21,936 nt of DNA from a bacterium. Lineage in GTDB: Bacteria > Babelota > Babeliae > Babelales > Vermiphilaceae. How positions within the stretch are numbered: position 1 is the first letter of the stretch; every line of letters begins with the position of its first letter. Location of the stretch: assembly GCA_021827875.1 (NCBI GenBank), contig JAKAUA010000046.1, positions 1-21,936 of the forward strand, written 5' to 3'. The translations under genes were made by a program, and so were the position numbers. This document shows, one piece after another, positions 15,175-21,936 of the stretch. Under the pieces are notes generated by a model, which was given only the letters and a program-made list of their open reading frames with translations, made no database searches and was not told the origin of the DNA.

Positions 15175-16680
15175 TTACTTCTTTTTGAGAGTCGGAAATA
15201 AAATCACATCTTTAATTGAAGTAGCATTAGTCAAAAGCATCGTCAAGCGATCAATCCCAATACCAACACCGACTGTGGGTGGTAATCCATATTCTAATGT
15301 TTCAATAAAGTCTGCATCGTAATAATGCGCTTCAGTATCACCGGCTTGTCGCGCTGTTACTTGATCTTTAAAACGCTCAGCTTGTTCAAATGGGTCATTC
15401 AACTCATTAAATGAATTGCTTAGTTCCATACCGGCGATGAAAAGTTCAAATCGTGCAGCAACATGTTGATCGTGTGCATCACGCTTTGCCAAGGGAGAAA
15501 CTTCAACAGGGAATTGTGTAACAAATGTTGGTTGAATTAATTGATGCTCAACTAAATTTTCAAACAATGCATAAATTTTCTGTCCGACTGACACACCCTC
15601 TTTTTGCTCTAAAGAAATCTTTTTTGCTTTTAAAGTTGCATCAATATTTTCTTCAAGCAATTCGTGTGGCTGTATACCGGTAAATTCTATTACTGCTTCT
15701 TTGAGCGTAATGCGTTTGAATGGCTGTTCAAAATTGAGCATATGTTCGCCAAATGGTAACTGCAACGTGCCGCATGCCTTCATCGCAGCAGTGCGTAACA
15801 TCTCTTCAGTAAAGTCCATCGCAAAGACATAATTTTCATGCGCAGTATAAAATTCTAACATGGTAAATTCGGGATTATGCCGCGTAGAAATTCCCTCATT
15901 TCTAAAATTACGATTGATTTCATACACACGCTCAATCCCACCAACAACTAAACGTTTTAAATAGAGTTCGGGTGCAATGCGCAAATAAAAATCAGAATCA
16001 AGCGCATTATGATGGGTAATAAAAGGTCTCGCAGCTGCTCCACCGGGTATCGGATGCAACATTGGTGTTTCAACTTCCATATAATCATGCGCATCTAAAA
16101 AGTTACGCAAGGTACGCACAATCATGGTACGACGACGAAAGCGCTCGCGACTATCAGGATTGGTAATTAAATCCAAATACCGCTGGCGATAGATAGTTTC
16201 GATATCAGAAAGACCATGAAATTTATCCGGCAGCGGGTGCAAACATTTACTGATAAGCTCATAACCCTCAGTCTTAATGGTTATCTCGCCCGTTTTAGTT
16301 TTGAATGCACGGCCGGATACCCAAACAAAATCACCATTATCAACAAATTGCTCAAACTGTTTGAATAATTGTTCACCGACTACGTCTTCGCGCAAATAGA
16401 TTTGCAAACGGCCATGACGATCTTGAATATGAAAGAAGGCTGTTTTTCCATGCAAGCGCATAGTCATAATACGGCCGGCTACTTTATAGGTAGTCTCGTT
16501 GCCTTCTTCTTTAAATTCATCAATCACTTGTGTACTGGTCGCATTCACTTCTTTGTAAGAAGGCCATGGCTCAATACCGAGCTCTCGTAGTCGGGCAACT
16601 TTTTCTACACGTACTTCATATTCAGCTTCAGGAGTTTGCTCATGTGCTGCTAGAGGAGATTTGTTTTTCATCATAGTCAT
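15175..16680 (-). CDS. lysS: Lysyl-tRNA synthetase, class II
   Basis: The 501-residue protein has an N-terminal OB-fold anticodon-binding domain (VAGRIMTMRLHGKTAFFHIQD near 67-87). The class II catalytic domain follows, with motif 2 FRNEGISTRHNPEFTMLE (259-276) and motif 3 VGVGIGIDRLTMLL (470-483). It ends in KDVILFPTLKKK, the usual bacterial LysS ending. It charges tRNA-Lys in the cytoplasm. The start region MTMMKN offers three close ATG codons and no clear ribosome site, so the start is uncertain by a few residues. It is the first gene of the leftward lysS-recJ-cmk operon and is divergent from the phospholipase gene. Confidence 0.97.
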   Translation of the reverse strand: MTMMKNKSPLAAHEQTPEAEYEVRVEKVARLRELGIEPWPSYKEVNATSTQVIDEFKEEGNETTYKVAGRIMTMRLHGKTAFFHIQDRHGRLQIYLREDVVGEQLFKQFEQFVDNGDFVWVSGRAFKTKTGEITIKTEGYELISKCLHPLPDKFHGLSDIETIYRQRYLDLITNPDSRERFRRRTMIVRTLRNFLDAHDYMEVETPMLHPIPGGAAARPFITHHNALDSDFYLRIAPELYLKRLVVGGIERVYEINRNFRNEGISTRHNPEFTMLEFYTAHENYVFAMDFTEEMLRTAAMKACGTLQLPFGEHMLNFEQPFKRITLKEAVIEFTGIQPHELLEENIDATLKAKKISLEQKEGVSVGQKIYALFENLVEHQLIQPTFVTQFPVEVSPLAKRDAHDQHVAARFELFIAGMELSNSFNELNDPFEQAERFKDQVTARQAGDTEAHYYDADFIETLEYGLPPTVGVGIGIDRLTMLLTNATSIKDVILFPTLKKK

Positions 16681-16772
16681 TTTTAAATAAGGGAGTTGGT
16701 AATCTTTTTATAGAATAAAAGTATATATCTTTTAAGGTAAAAAGCTAAAACTAACTTTTTGCAGCCCATCAG

Positions 16773-16802
16773 TTGCTCTGCTCATATATACCCAACTATA
16801 CT
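16773..16802 (+). promoter_or_regulatory. Probable promoter of the phospholipase gene
   Basis: TTGCTC (16773-16778) and TATACT (16797-16802) are 18 bases apart, about 58 bases before the chosen ATG, in the lysS/phospholipase divergent spacer. Confidence 0.45.
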
Positions 16803-16859
16803 ACAAAAAAGTTACCATTATCGCTTTAGGAAATGATGAGGCGAGAAAAGGAGAGGGTC

Positions 16860-18773
16860 ATGAAAAATAGATATGCTACAATCTTATTCTTTTGGGGAGT
16901 GGCGATCCACGCTGATACTATAAACCTTCACAACGAAACAAATCTCACCTTGTATGCAGCGCCCTATTATACCTATACCAGCGGCATGCAGCGCGTCTCA
17001 GAAGTCAAACCGCTTTATTCTAAAATGAGTGCTTCCTTTGAGCGCCCTCCTATGAAATGGGACCTTGGCGGCCGCGCACTTATCATATATCAAGAAAAAG
17101 AACCTCTTAAAGAGAAGGTGACTCCTGATATATTCAAACTGCTCAGCAAACAGGATATCAGCAACCCCTTATTCAGTAATTTTTATGTCGCATTGGTAAA
17201 CAATAAGCTCTCATCTTTTAATCCTATCGAATGGCGCGTTATAGAACCGATACTACATAACGTTAAAAAAAATATTAAACTATTTCTTGTAGCCACTATC
17301 CACAGATTACGCATGTTATGGAGTAAGCCTCCCTACAATACACGAATGGCGTATGTTGAGATGCGTCCGTACTCAGTACTGTGCCAAGAAGAATATAAAT
17401 ATTTGAGTGCACGCCGCCCTAGAGTAAACAGCGCCCTAAAGAAACTAGGCATTACTGTTGCTCAAGGACAAGAACCAATAATAGCACTCTGTGCGAGCGG
17501 CGGCGGAATTCGATCCACTATAGCGTTTAATGGAGCCAAAATAGGCCTGGCAAAAGCAGGACTTCTTGACACTATATCCTATGAATCAACATTATCCGGT
17601 TCTACATGGGAAACTGCTCCATCGACACATTTTAATAATACACCCCCCCAGTATAAAGAATTTTTAAAAACACGTTTGCCTGGCGGGCTTATCAATACCC
17701 GTATTTCGTTGCTTGATCTGAGCAGCACCTTTTTTAAAAAATTAATTTTTGATAAACCACTTTCTATGATCGATCTGTACGGTGGTGCCCTAACTGCGCT
17801 ATTTCTCGATAGAGATCAGAAAACACCTCCCCATGATATTACTCTTGTCATGCAAGCAGACGTGATTGCTAATGGCTCACGCCCCATGCCCATTTATAAT
17901 GCTATCACTTCTCTGCAACCCTATGTGTGGACCTACTTTACGCCCTATGAAGTTGGCAGCCATGTGTTGAATGGCTTTATTCCACCCTGGGCATTGGGCA
18001 GAAAATTTAACAATAGCGCATCAATAAATTATGTACCCGGCGAATCACTTGGCTATCTCTTAGGCACGTTCGGTTATGCCATCGGCGTTAATTTAAAAGA
18101 AGTACTTACTCTCATGAGCAAAGATATAGAATCTGAACTTGTGCGCAAAGCATTGGAAAAAATAAGTCACGAGACATCAATCGGCACGGTACGTCTACTA
18201 CCTGCCGAGATCAATAACTTTACCTTTGGAATGATTGACGCGCCGTATGGAAGAAAAGAGATACTCACCTTGCTGGATGCCGGTATCCATTATAATCTTC
18301 CAATGCCGCCATTATTAGAAAAATCACGCGAAGTTGATGTTATAATCGTGTGTGATAATTCTGCAGGAACCGTAGGTGAAGAGCTCCATAAAACGGAAGA
18401 ATACTTCAGGGCAGAAAAAATGCCGTTCCCTTCTATAGATTATCGCAAGATCAATAATGTCGTGTCGGTATTTGAAGATCAGGACAGACATGAATCACCA
18501 ATAATCATCTATGTGCCGCTTGTTAAAAATGCAAATTATTCAAAGACTTTTGACCCACACAATTGCCCAGATGACGCATGCAATACATTTAATTTTACTT
18601 ATACATCAAAAATTATTGATCTATTAAGTGGATTAACGGAATTTACTATCGTTGAAAATAAAGATCGCATAGTAAATGCAATCAAAGATGCAATAAACAG
18701 GAAAGTCAAAAGAATTAACACCAATAACAACAGCGTGCCTTCACAACCTATTAATAGAAAAGCCTCGAACTAA
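16860..18773 (+). CDS. Secreted cPLA2/phospholipase B-like lipase
   Basis: From the ATG at 16860 (AGGAG 6 bases upstream, better than the ATG at 16833) the protein has 637 residues. A signal peptide of about 18 residues (MKNRYATILFFWGVAIHA) precedes an N-terminal part of about 185 residues that I do not recognise. The catalytic part follows: SGGGIR at 213-218 (oxyanion loop and Arg), the nucleophile motif LSGSTW at 245-250 with Ser246, and LLDAGIHYNLPMPPLL near 471-486 with Asp473, then VDVIIVCDNSAG. This Ser-Asp dyad layout is that of eukaryotic cytosolic phospholipase A2 and fungal phospholipase B, rather than the usual bacterial patatin GxSxG. It should cleave acyl chains from phospholipids. 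Export suggests action on host membranes (inference). It ends at a terminator shared with the SOD gene. Confidence 0.8.
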   Translation: MKNRYATILFFWGVAIHADTINLHNETNLTLYAAPYYTYTSGMQRVSEVKPLYSKMSASFERPPMKWDLGGRALIIYQEKEPLKEKVTPDIFKLLSKQDISNPLFSNFYVALVNNKLSSFNPIEWRVIEPILHNVKKNIKLFLVATIHRLRMLWSKPPYNTRMAYVEMRPYSVLCQEEYKYLSARRPRVNSALKKLGITVAQGQEPIIALCASGGGIRSTIAFNGAKIGLAKAGLLDTISYESTLSGSTWETAPSTHFNNTPPQYKEFLKTRLPGGLINTRISLLDLSSTFFKKLIFDKPLSMIDLYGGALTALFLDRDQKTPPHDITLVMQADVIANGSRPMPIYNAITSLQPYVWTYFTPYEVGSHVLNGFIPPWALGRKFNNSASINYVPGESLGYLLGTFGYAIGVNLKEVLTLMSKDIESELVRKALEKISHETSIGTVRLLPAEINNFTFGMIDAPYGRKEILTLLDAGIHYNLPMPPLLEKSREVDVIIVCDNSAGTVGEELHKTEEYFRAEKMPFPSIDYRKINNVVSVFEDQDRHESPIIIYVPLVKNANYSKTFDPHNCPDDACNTFNFTYTSKIIDLLSGLTEFTIVENKDRIVNAIKDAINRKVKRINTNNNSVPSQPINRKASN

Positions 18774-18789
18774 TTTTCGAGGCTTTTTT
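18758..18789. terminator. Bidirectional terminator between the phospholipase and SOD genes
   Basis: AAAAGCCTCGA (18758-18768) pairs with TCGAGGCTTTT from 18777, and T runs follow in both directions. It overlaps the end of the phospholipase gene. Confidence 0.88.
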
Positions 18790-18796
18790 AATTTTT

Positions 18797-19414
18797 TTAT
18801 AATGCTTGTTGCAGATTTTCTTCTACCTGTTCCCAATTCACTACCTGCCACCACGCAGTGATATAATCGGGCCGTCTGTTTTGATACGAAAGATAATAAG
18901 CATGCTCCCAGACATCAAGCCCCAGCAATGGTGTTAATCCTTGCATAATAGGGGAATCTTGATTGTGAGTAGAAATAATAGATATTTTTCTTTGATCGTT
19001 AATACAAAGCCATGCCCAACCACTGCCAAACACTTTTTTTGCTGTCGCGTTAAAATCATCTTGAAATTTTGCAAATGAGCCATAATTTTTCTTAATTGCT
19101 TCAGCAATTTTTCCTACTGGCTCACCATCGCCATTTTTTTTCATAATCTTCCAAAAGAAGGAATGATTCATGTGCCCACCGCCATTGTTGCGGACCGCTG
19201 TTTTAATTTCTTCCGGTAGATTATCAATTCCTGCTAATAACTCCGCAAGTTCTATTGTTTGAAGAGTAGGAAATCCCTCTAAGGCTTTATTAAGATTATC
19301 AACATATGCTTGATGATGCTTTGTATAATGTATTTCCATGGTGCGTGCGTCAATATAAGGTTCCAATGCACTATAATCATAGGGCAATACCGGCAATGTA
19401 TATTTATATATCAT
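18797..19414 (-). CDS. Superoxide dismutase, Fe/Mn family (Mn-type features)
   Basis: The 205-residue protein begins with YTLPVLPYDYSALEPYID and has the four expected metal ligands: His29 (MEIHYTKHH), His84 (GGHMNHSFFW), Asp167 and His171 (LGLDVWEHAYYLSYQNRR). Gln152 in NQDSP and the GGGH stretch follow the manganese pattern rather than the iron one, although cambialistic use is possible. It converts superoxide to oxygen and hydrogen peroxide in the cytoplasm; no signal peptide is seen. The upstream GGGAGTTTTCAG gives a ribosome site (GGGAG) before the ATG. It probably protects against host or respiratory oxidants. Confidence 0.95.
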   Translation of the reverse strand: MIYKYTLPVLPYDYSALEPYIDARTMEIHYTKHHQAYVDNLNKALEGFPTLQTIELAELLAGIDNLPEEIKTAVRNNGGGHMNHSFFWKIMKKNGDGEPVGKIAEAIKKNYGSFAKFQDDFNATAKKVFGSGWAWLCINDQRKISIISTHNQDSPIMQGLTPLLGLDVWEHAYYLSYQNRRPDYITAWWQVVNWEQVEENLQQAL

Positions 19415-19447
19415 CTGAAAACTCCCGACATTAAAAATAAATTATTG

Positions 19448-19485
19448 TTACTGTATATAATAAATGGTTTCTTCAGATCTCGCCA
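19448..19485 (-). pseudogene. Diverged second copy of the ftsB 3' end (38 bp)
   Basis: These 38 bases encode ARSEETIYYIQ and a stop, matching ARSDERVYYIQ at the true ftsB end (19557-19594) with 29 of 38 bases identical. Several differences are silent (TAT/TAC, CAG/CAA, TAA/TGA), so the two copies seem to have diverged while coding. No complete gene precedes this copy; the open frame above it runs through repeat-like DNA and out of frame into ftsB. Confidence 0.6.
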
Positions 19486-19556
19486 CGTCTACGCCTAATC
19501 CAGGCCTCACATCTTGGGTAGGCTTCGCCGAACTTCGATCTGTTCTGTATATCACT
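19486..19556. repeat. GC-rich repeat-like insert between the two ftsB ends
   Basis: The 71 bases separating the two copies are richer in G+C than their surroundings and contain GGTAGGCTTCGCCGAACTTCG and CTACGCCTAAT, the CTTCGCC/CTACGCC vocabulary of the repeats near 4320-4870. The pairing is weak (GCCTA/TAGGC). Read on the minus strand it is open in the frame of the duplicated end. Confidence 0.45.
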
Positions 19557-19838
19557 TCATTGTATGTAGTATACTCTTTCATCAGATCTCGCCATTTGCA
19601 GTTGCTCGCGTGCCATTTTTTCTTTATAAAAATCATTGTCACGCCACTGCGTAATATCTACTTCAAGAGCGACAACTTCATCCTCCAATGTCACAATCTC
19701 GCGTTGCAATAAGCCGATCTCTTTGTTTAACTCATGCAATGCCTGTACACCATGCGATCCAAAGAAAAAGGTTGCTGAAAAAAAGAGTAGTTCTCCTGCG
19801 AATATCAGCTTTATTACCCAGCGCTTTGATTCATGCAT
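19557..19838 (-). CDS. FtsB/DivIC-like septum formation protein
   Basis: The 93-residue protein has a short cytoplasmic N-terminus (MHESKRWVIK), one membrane helix (about 10-27), then a coiled coil rich in Leu, Glu and Asp (LNKEIGLLQREIVTLEDEVV). It ends in DNDFYKEKMAREQLQMARSDERVYYI, which follows the conserved FtsB/DivIC ending (Y-x-E-x-x-AR-x-x-L-x-x-x-x-x-x-E). Such proteins join FtsL and FtsQ in the divisome. The length is typical. The ATG is preceded by AAGGGAC. It is divergent from the CTP protease gene. The duplicated 3' end lies 71 bp past its stop. Confidence 0.8.
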   Translation of the reverse strand: MHESKRWVIKLIFAGELLFFSATFFFGSHGVQALHELNKEIGLLQREIVTLEDEVVALEVDITQWRDNDFYKEKMAREQLQMARSDERVYYIQ

Positions 19839-19872
19839 ACTAATGTCCCTTTGTTATAAAAAATTATTATCA

Positions 19873-19902
19873 ATTTTACTAATATTGCTCAGAAAAGCTC
19901 AA
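19873..19902 (-). promoter_or_regulatory. Probable promoter of ftsB
   Basis: On the minus strand TTGAGC (19897-19902) and TAAAAT (19873-19878) are 18 bases apart, about 35 bases before the start codon. An inverted repeat overlaps it. Confidence 0.4.
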
Positions 19903-19906
19903 TATT
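19881..19906. promoter_or_regulatory. Inverted repeat AATATTG-N12-CAATATT, candidate operator
   Basis: Exact 7-base arms (19881-19887 and 19900-19906) lie about one and a half to two helical turns apart, inside the ftsB/ctp divergent spacer and across the ftsB -35 box. A dimeric regulator could bind here, but AT-rich arms of this length also occur by chance. Confidence 0.25.
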
Positions 19907-20014
19907 TTACAAAGCAACAAGACTTTATCCTCAGTGCAAAACGAACCTTAGCTTTTGTATTCATAAGAATGATATAGTTTTAAAAATGAAAATTATTACC
20001 AGGGGAGCTCTGAC

Positions 20015-21559
20015 ATGGCAAGCATTACTAATAACATATTGCTGCTTTTACTAACACTAGCCACTTTTAACATGCCGATGTACGCAAAAGATACATCCTC
20101 CTACGCTTCTTCGGGCCTTCAAGCTCGACAAGCTACGGCGGACGGGGCACCTGAAAAAGAAGAGAATCCAAAAAGTTATGAAGAAAATATCTATGACGGG
20201 CTGCGTACCTTTGCTCAAATTATACATATAGTAGACCAACGTCATTACAAAGTACACGACGCAAAAGAATGTCTTGATAAGGCGATGGAAGCATTTGTTA
20301 ATTGCCTTGATCCACACTCTGCATTTTTAAATCCTAAGCATTATAAGCAGATGCTGGAATCAACCAGTGGCGAATTTTTTGGGATAGGCGTTATTATTGA
20401 TAATACACGTCTGCAAAAAGATAAATTTTTAATGATTATCGACACTATTCCTGATGGCCCTGCAGATAAAGCCGGCCTCAAGCCATTGGATAAAATTATA
20501 GAAATTAGTGGCGAAGCACTTGAAAACATGACAACTGATGAAGCAATGCGCAAAATCAAAGGCGAACGTAATACCAAAGTGAATTTGAAAATCACACGCG
20601 AAGGTCAGATAGACCCACTCTCTTTTGATATCACCCGTGATGCTATCAAAGAACAAAACTCACTCTGCTTTCATCTTGCCGAACATGATATTTATTACAT
20701 CGCACTCACTATGTTTAGCGAAACAGCAATGAAGCATATTGAAGAGTTATTAAAAAAATCAAAAGAGAAAAAATACAAAGCACTCATCATCGATCTTCGT
20801 AACAACTCCGGTGGACTCCTTACTTCTGTAGTTGATATTGCCGGTCTCTTTTTAGATAAAGGCAGTCTCGTAGTAACTACCAAAAATAAAGAGGGCAAAG
20901 AGACACGCCGCTATAGCACGACACGCGCACCTATTGCTGCGCCGGTACCAATATTTATTTTGATTAACAACTATACTGCTTCTGCTGCAGAAATTTTGGC
21001 CGGCTGCTTAAAATTACACTCTCAGGCCATCACTAATAAGGGTGGCAAAAATCCTATGGTCTTTTTGGTAGGTACCAAAACATTTGGCAAGGGGTCTGTA
21101 CAAGACGTAATTCCTATCGGCAACAACTGTGCGGTAAAAATTACTGAGTCACTCTACTTCTTACCCGGCGATGTTTCTATTCAAGCAGAAGGCATCACTC
21201 CTGATTTTGAAGTTGAAAAGAGCTTCCCACCAACAGAACAGATGCTCTGGATCAAAAAATTTTATGGCAGCGAAAGTACATTATCCAACTATATAAAAAA
21301 TGGCAATGGCAAAGAAAAAGATAAAAAAGAAGAAAAGAAAGATGACAAACAACTCAGCTGGCTCGAACGCGCCAAAAAAGCACTTGAAAATGATAATCAA
21401 CTCCGCGAGACCATTAATTTAATTAATATTCACAGTTTCGGTCAGGCTGCATTTCCTGATAAAGTTGCCACACGGCAAAAAGCAGTTGATTTTATGAATA
21501 ACGTCGATGTAACCAATAAACCATTGAAGTTGCAAGAAGTGGTTCTTGATAAGAAATAG
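20015..21559 (+). CDS. Carboxy-terminal processing protease (S41 family, Prc/CtpA-like)
   Basis: The 514-residue protein has a signal peptide (residues 1-24, ending MYA). After it come the S41 N-terminal helices (CLDPHSAFLNPKHYKQM), a PDZ domain (about 115-195, FFGIGVIIDNTR with PDGPADKAGLKPLDKII) and the tail-protease domain. Catalytic Ser323 is in NYTASAAE and Lys359 in TKTFGKGSVQ, with LRNNSGG at 261-267. Such enzymes trim exported proteins from the C-terminus in the periplasm. GGGGAG lies 7 bases before the ATG. Between the signal peptide and the first helix, residues 29-46 (ASSGLQARQATADGAP) are encoded by DNA resembling the GC-rich palindromic repeats and look like an insertion in a linker. 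The C-terminal third is Lys/Glu-rich. Confidence 0.95.
   Translation: MASITNNILLLLLTLATFNMPMYAKDTSSYASSGLQARQATADGAPEKEENPKSYEENIYDGLRTFAQIIHIVDQRHYKVHDAKECLDKAMEAFVNCLDPHSAFLNPKHYKQMLESTSGEFFGIGVIIDNTRLQKDKFLMIIDTIPDGPADKAGLKPLDKIIEISGEALENMTTDEAMRKIKGERNTKVNLKITREGQIDPLSFDITRDAIKEQNSLCFHLAEHDIYYIALTMFSETAMKHIEELLKKSKEKKYKALIIDLRNNSGGLLTSVVDIAGLFLDKGSLVVTTKNKEGKETRRYSTTRAPIAAPVPIFILINNYTASAAEILAGCLKLHSQAITNKGGKNPMVFLVGTKTFGKGSVQDVIPIGNNCAVKITESLYFLPGDVSIQAEGITPDFEVEKSFPPTEQMLWIKKFYGSESTLSNYIKNGNGKEKDKKEEKKDDKQLSWLERAKKALENDNQLRETINLINIHSFGQAAFPDKVATRQKAVDFMNNVDVTNKPLKLQEVVLDKK
20101..20150 (+). repeat. Palindromic-repeat-like segment inside the CTP protease gene
   Basis: This stretch (CTACGCTTCTTCGGG, then CAAGCTACGGCGGACGG) is GC-rich relative to the gene and shares the core GCTAYGGCGG (20132-20141) with the repeats at 4535-4547 and 4373-4385. 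It keeps the frame and adds about 17 residues to a linker behind the signal peptide. Confidence 0.5.
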
Positions 21560-21560
21560 T

Positions 21561-21631
21561 TTTTTGCCCCTACGCGGAGCATGCGGCAGAAAAGTAATTT
21601 TTTTGCCCTTGCGCAGGGCAAGGCGCCAGAA
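21561..21631 (+). repeat. Two degenerate direct repeats after the CTP gene
   Basis: TTTTTGCCC...GGCAGAA (21561-21591) and TTTTTGCCC...CGCCAGAA (21600-21631) are related units of about 31-32 bases. The second contains the hairpin GCCCT-TGCGC-AGGGC (21605-21619). Confidence 0.5.
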
Positions 21632-21936
21632 TGGGGTTTTGTGACCCCTTCTGGACTACGCACACTTAAGGCTTGCTGCCTTAAGAATCCGCTCTCACGT
21701 TTTTAAAGGAGCACACACATAATTTCTTCGAAATTACTTCGGTACTCCTAAAAACTACCGGAAATTAATTGTATTGATTGATAGATGACAGATATGGTTT
21801 GGGAGACAAAATTCAATCAAGATAAAATCTGATTAGCGTCATCGACGCCATTAAGAAATTTTTCTTAAAAGTTTCGTGTGGCTGAGTTGACGCGGTCAAA
21901 GGGAATTCTTAAAACCGTATGTTTTTAAGTGTCCGG
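21626..21936 (+). other. Gene-free terminal region with serial hairpins
   Basis: No open frame with a ribosome site is seen in 21560-21936. Hairpins follow one another: 21626-21654 (CCAGAA-t-GGGG with CCCC-TTCTGG), 21665-21685 (CTTAAGGC/GCCTTAAG), and 21700-21754 (TTTTT and AGGAG with CTCCT and AAAAA, enclosing TAATTTC/GAAATTA). Then come 21836-21848 (GCGTC/GACGC), 21851-21868 (TTAAGAA/TTCTTAA), 21887-21899 (TTGAC/GTCAA) and 21908-21929 (CTTAAAA/TTTTAAG). The first may terminate the CTP gene. The rest may be a leader or structured RNA running off the window; I could not match it to rRNA, tmRNA or RNase P. Confidence 0.4.

Noticed and set aside
19448..19642. 64-codon minus-strand frame as a separate gene
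   Set aside because: It begins out of frame inside ftsB, has no ribosome site, and gains its sense only from the duplicated ftsB tail.
21871..21936. Start of RNase P RNA, suggested by GTCCGG at the window end
   Set aside because: The conserved GAGGAAAGTCCGG block is absent; the sequence reads AAGTGTCCGG after a hairpin and nothing else matches.

Overview
The window most likely comes from an intracellular bacterium of the Candidatus Dependentiae (TM6) type or a similar host-dependent lineage. I infer this from content, not from a database match. The DNA is moderately AT-rich. There are two tandem ATP/ADP translocase genes of the kind found in energy parasites (Rickettsia, Chlamydia, Dependentiae), a secreted cPLA2-like phospholipase with a eukaryote-type catalytic signature, a cysteine-rich secreted protein, and dispersed short GC-rich palindromic repeats. 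Most other genes are ordinary bacterial housekeeping genes.

Layout. Positions 1-708 hold the 3' part of a DsbD-like thiol:disulfide interchange protein, facing hpf across a shared terminator. Positions 798-5965 form a leftward block. In transcription order it is rpsB with a structured leader, tRNA-Ser(GGA), SRP RNA, dnaX, der and hpf. The spacers around the SRP RNA (about 4320-4560 and 4655-4872) hold no convincing gene and are built from GC-rich palindromic repeats. The order tRNA-Ser / small SRP RNA / dnaX resembles the Bacillus arrangement. Positions 6022-8951 hold two leftward ATP/ADP translocases. Lon protease and a small acidic lipoprotein run rightward at 9211-11942 and end at a perfect 32-bp-stem palindrome. 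A cysteine-rich exported protein (12231-12689) shares a terminator with a leftward lysS-recJ-cmk operon (12743-16680).

A rightward secreted phospholipase (16860-18773) converges on a leftward superoxide dismutase. A small FtsB-like division protein follows, with a diverged second copy of its last codons lying just beyond its stop. Divergent from ftsB is a carboxy-terminal processing protease (20015-21559) whose N-terminal region appears to carry an in-frame copy of the palindromic repeat. The last 377 bases have no gene but hold a series of hairpins and could be part of a structured RNA or leader.

How it fits together (inference): the translocases would supply host nucleotides. The phospholipase could act on host membranes. 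DsbD, the cysteine-rich protein, the CTP protease and the lipoprotein point to active envelope maintenance. Lon, Hpf and SOD provide stress tolerance. I see no CRISPR array, insertion sequence, transposase or phage gene.
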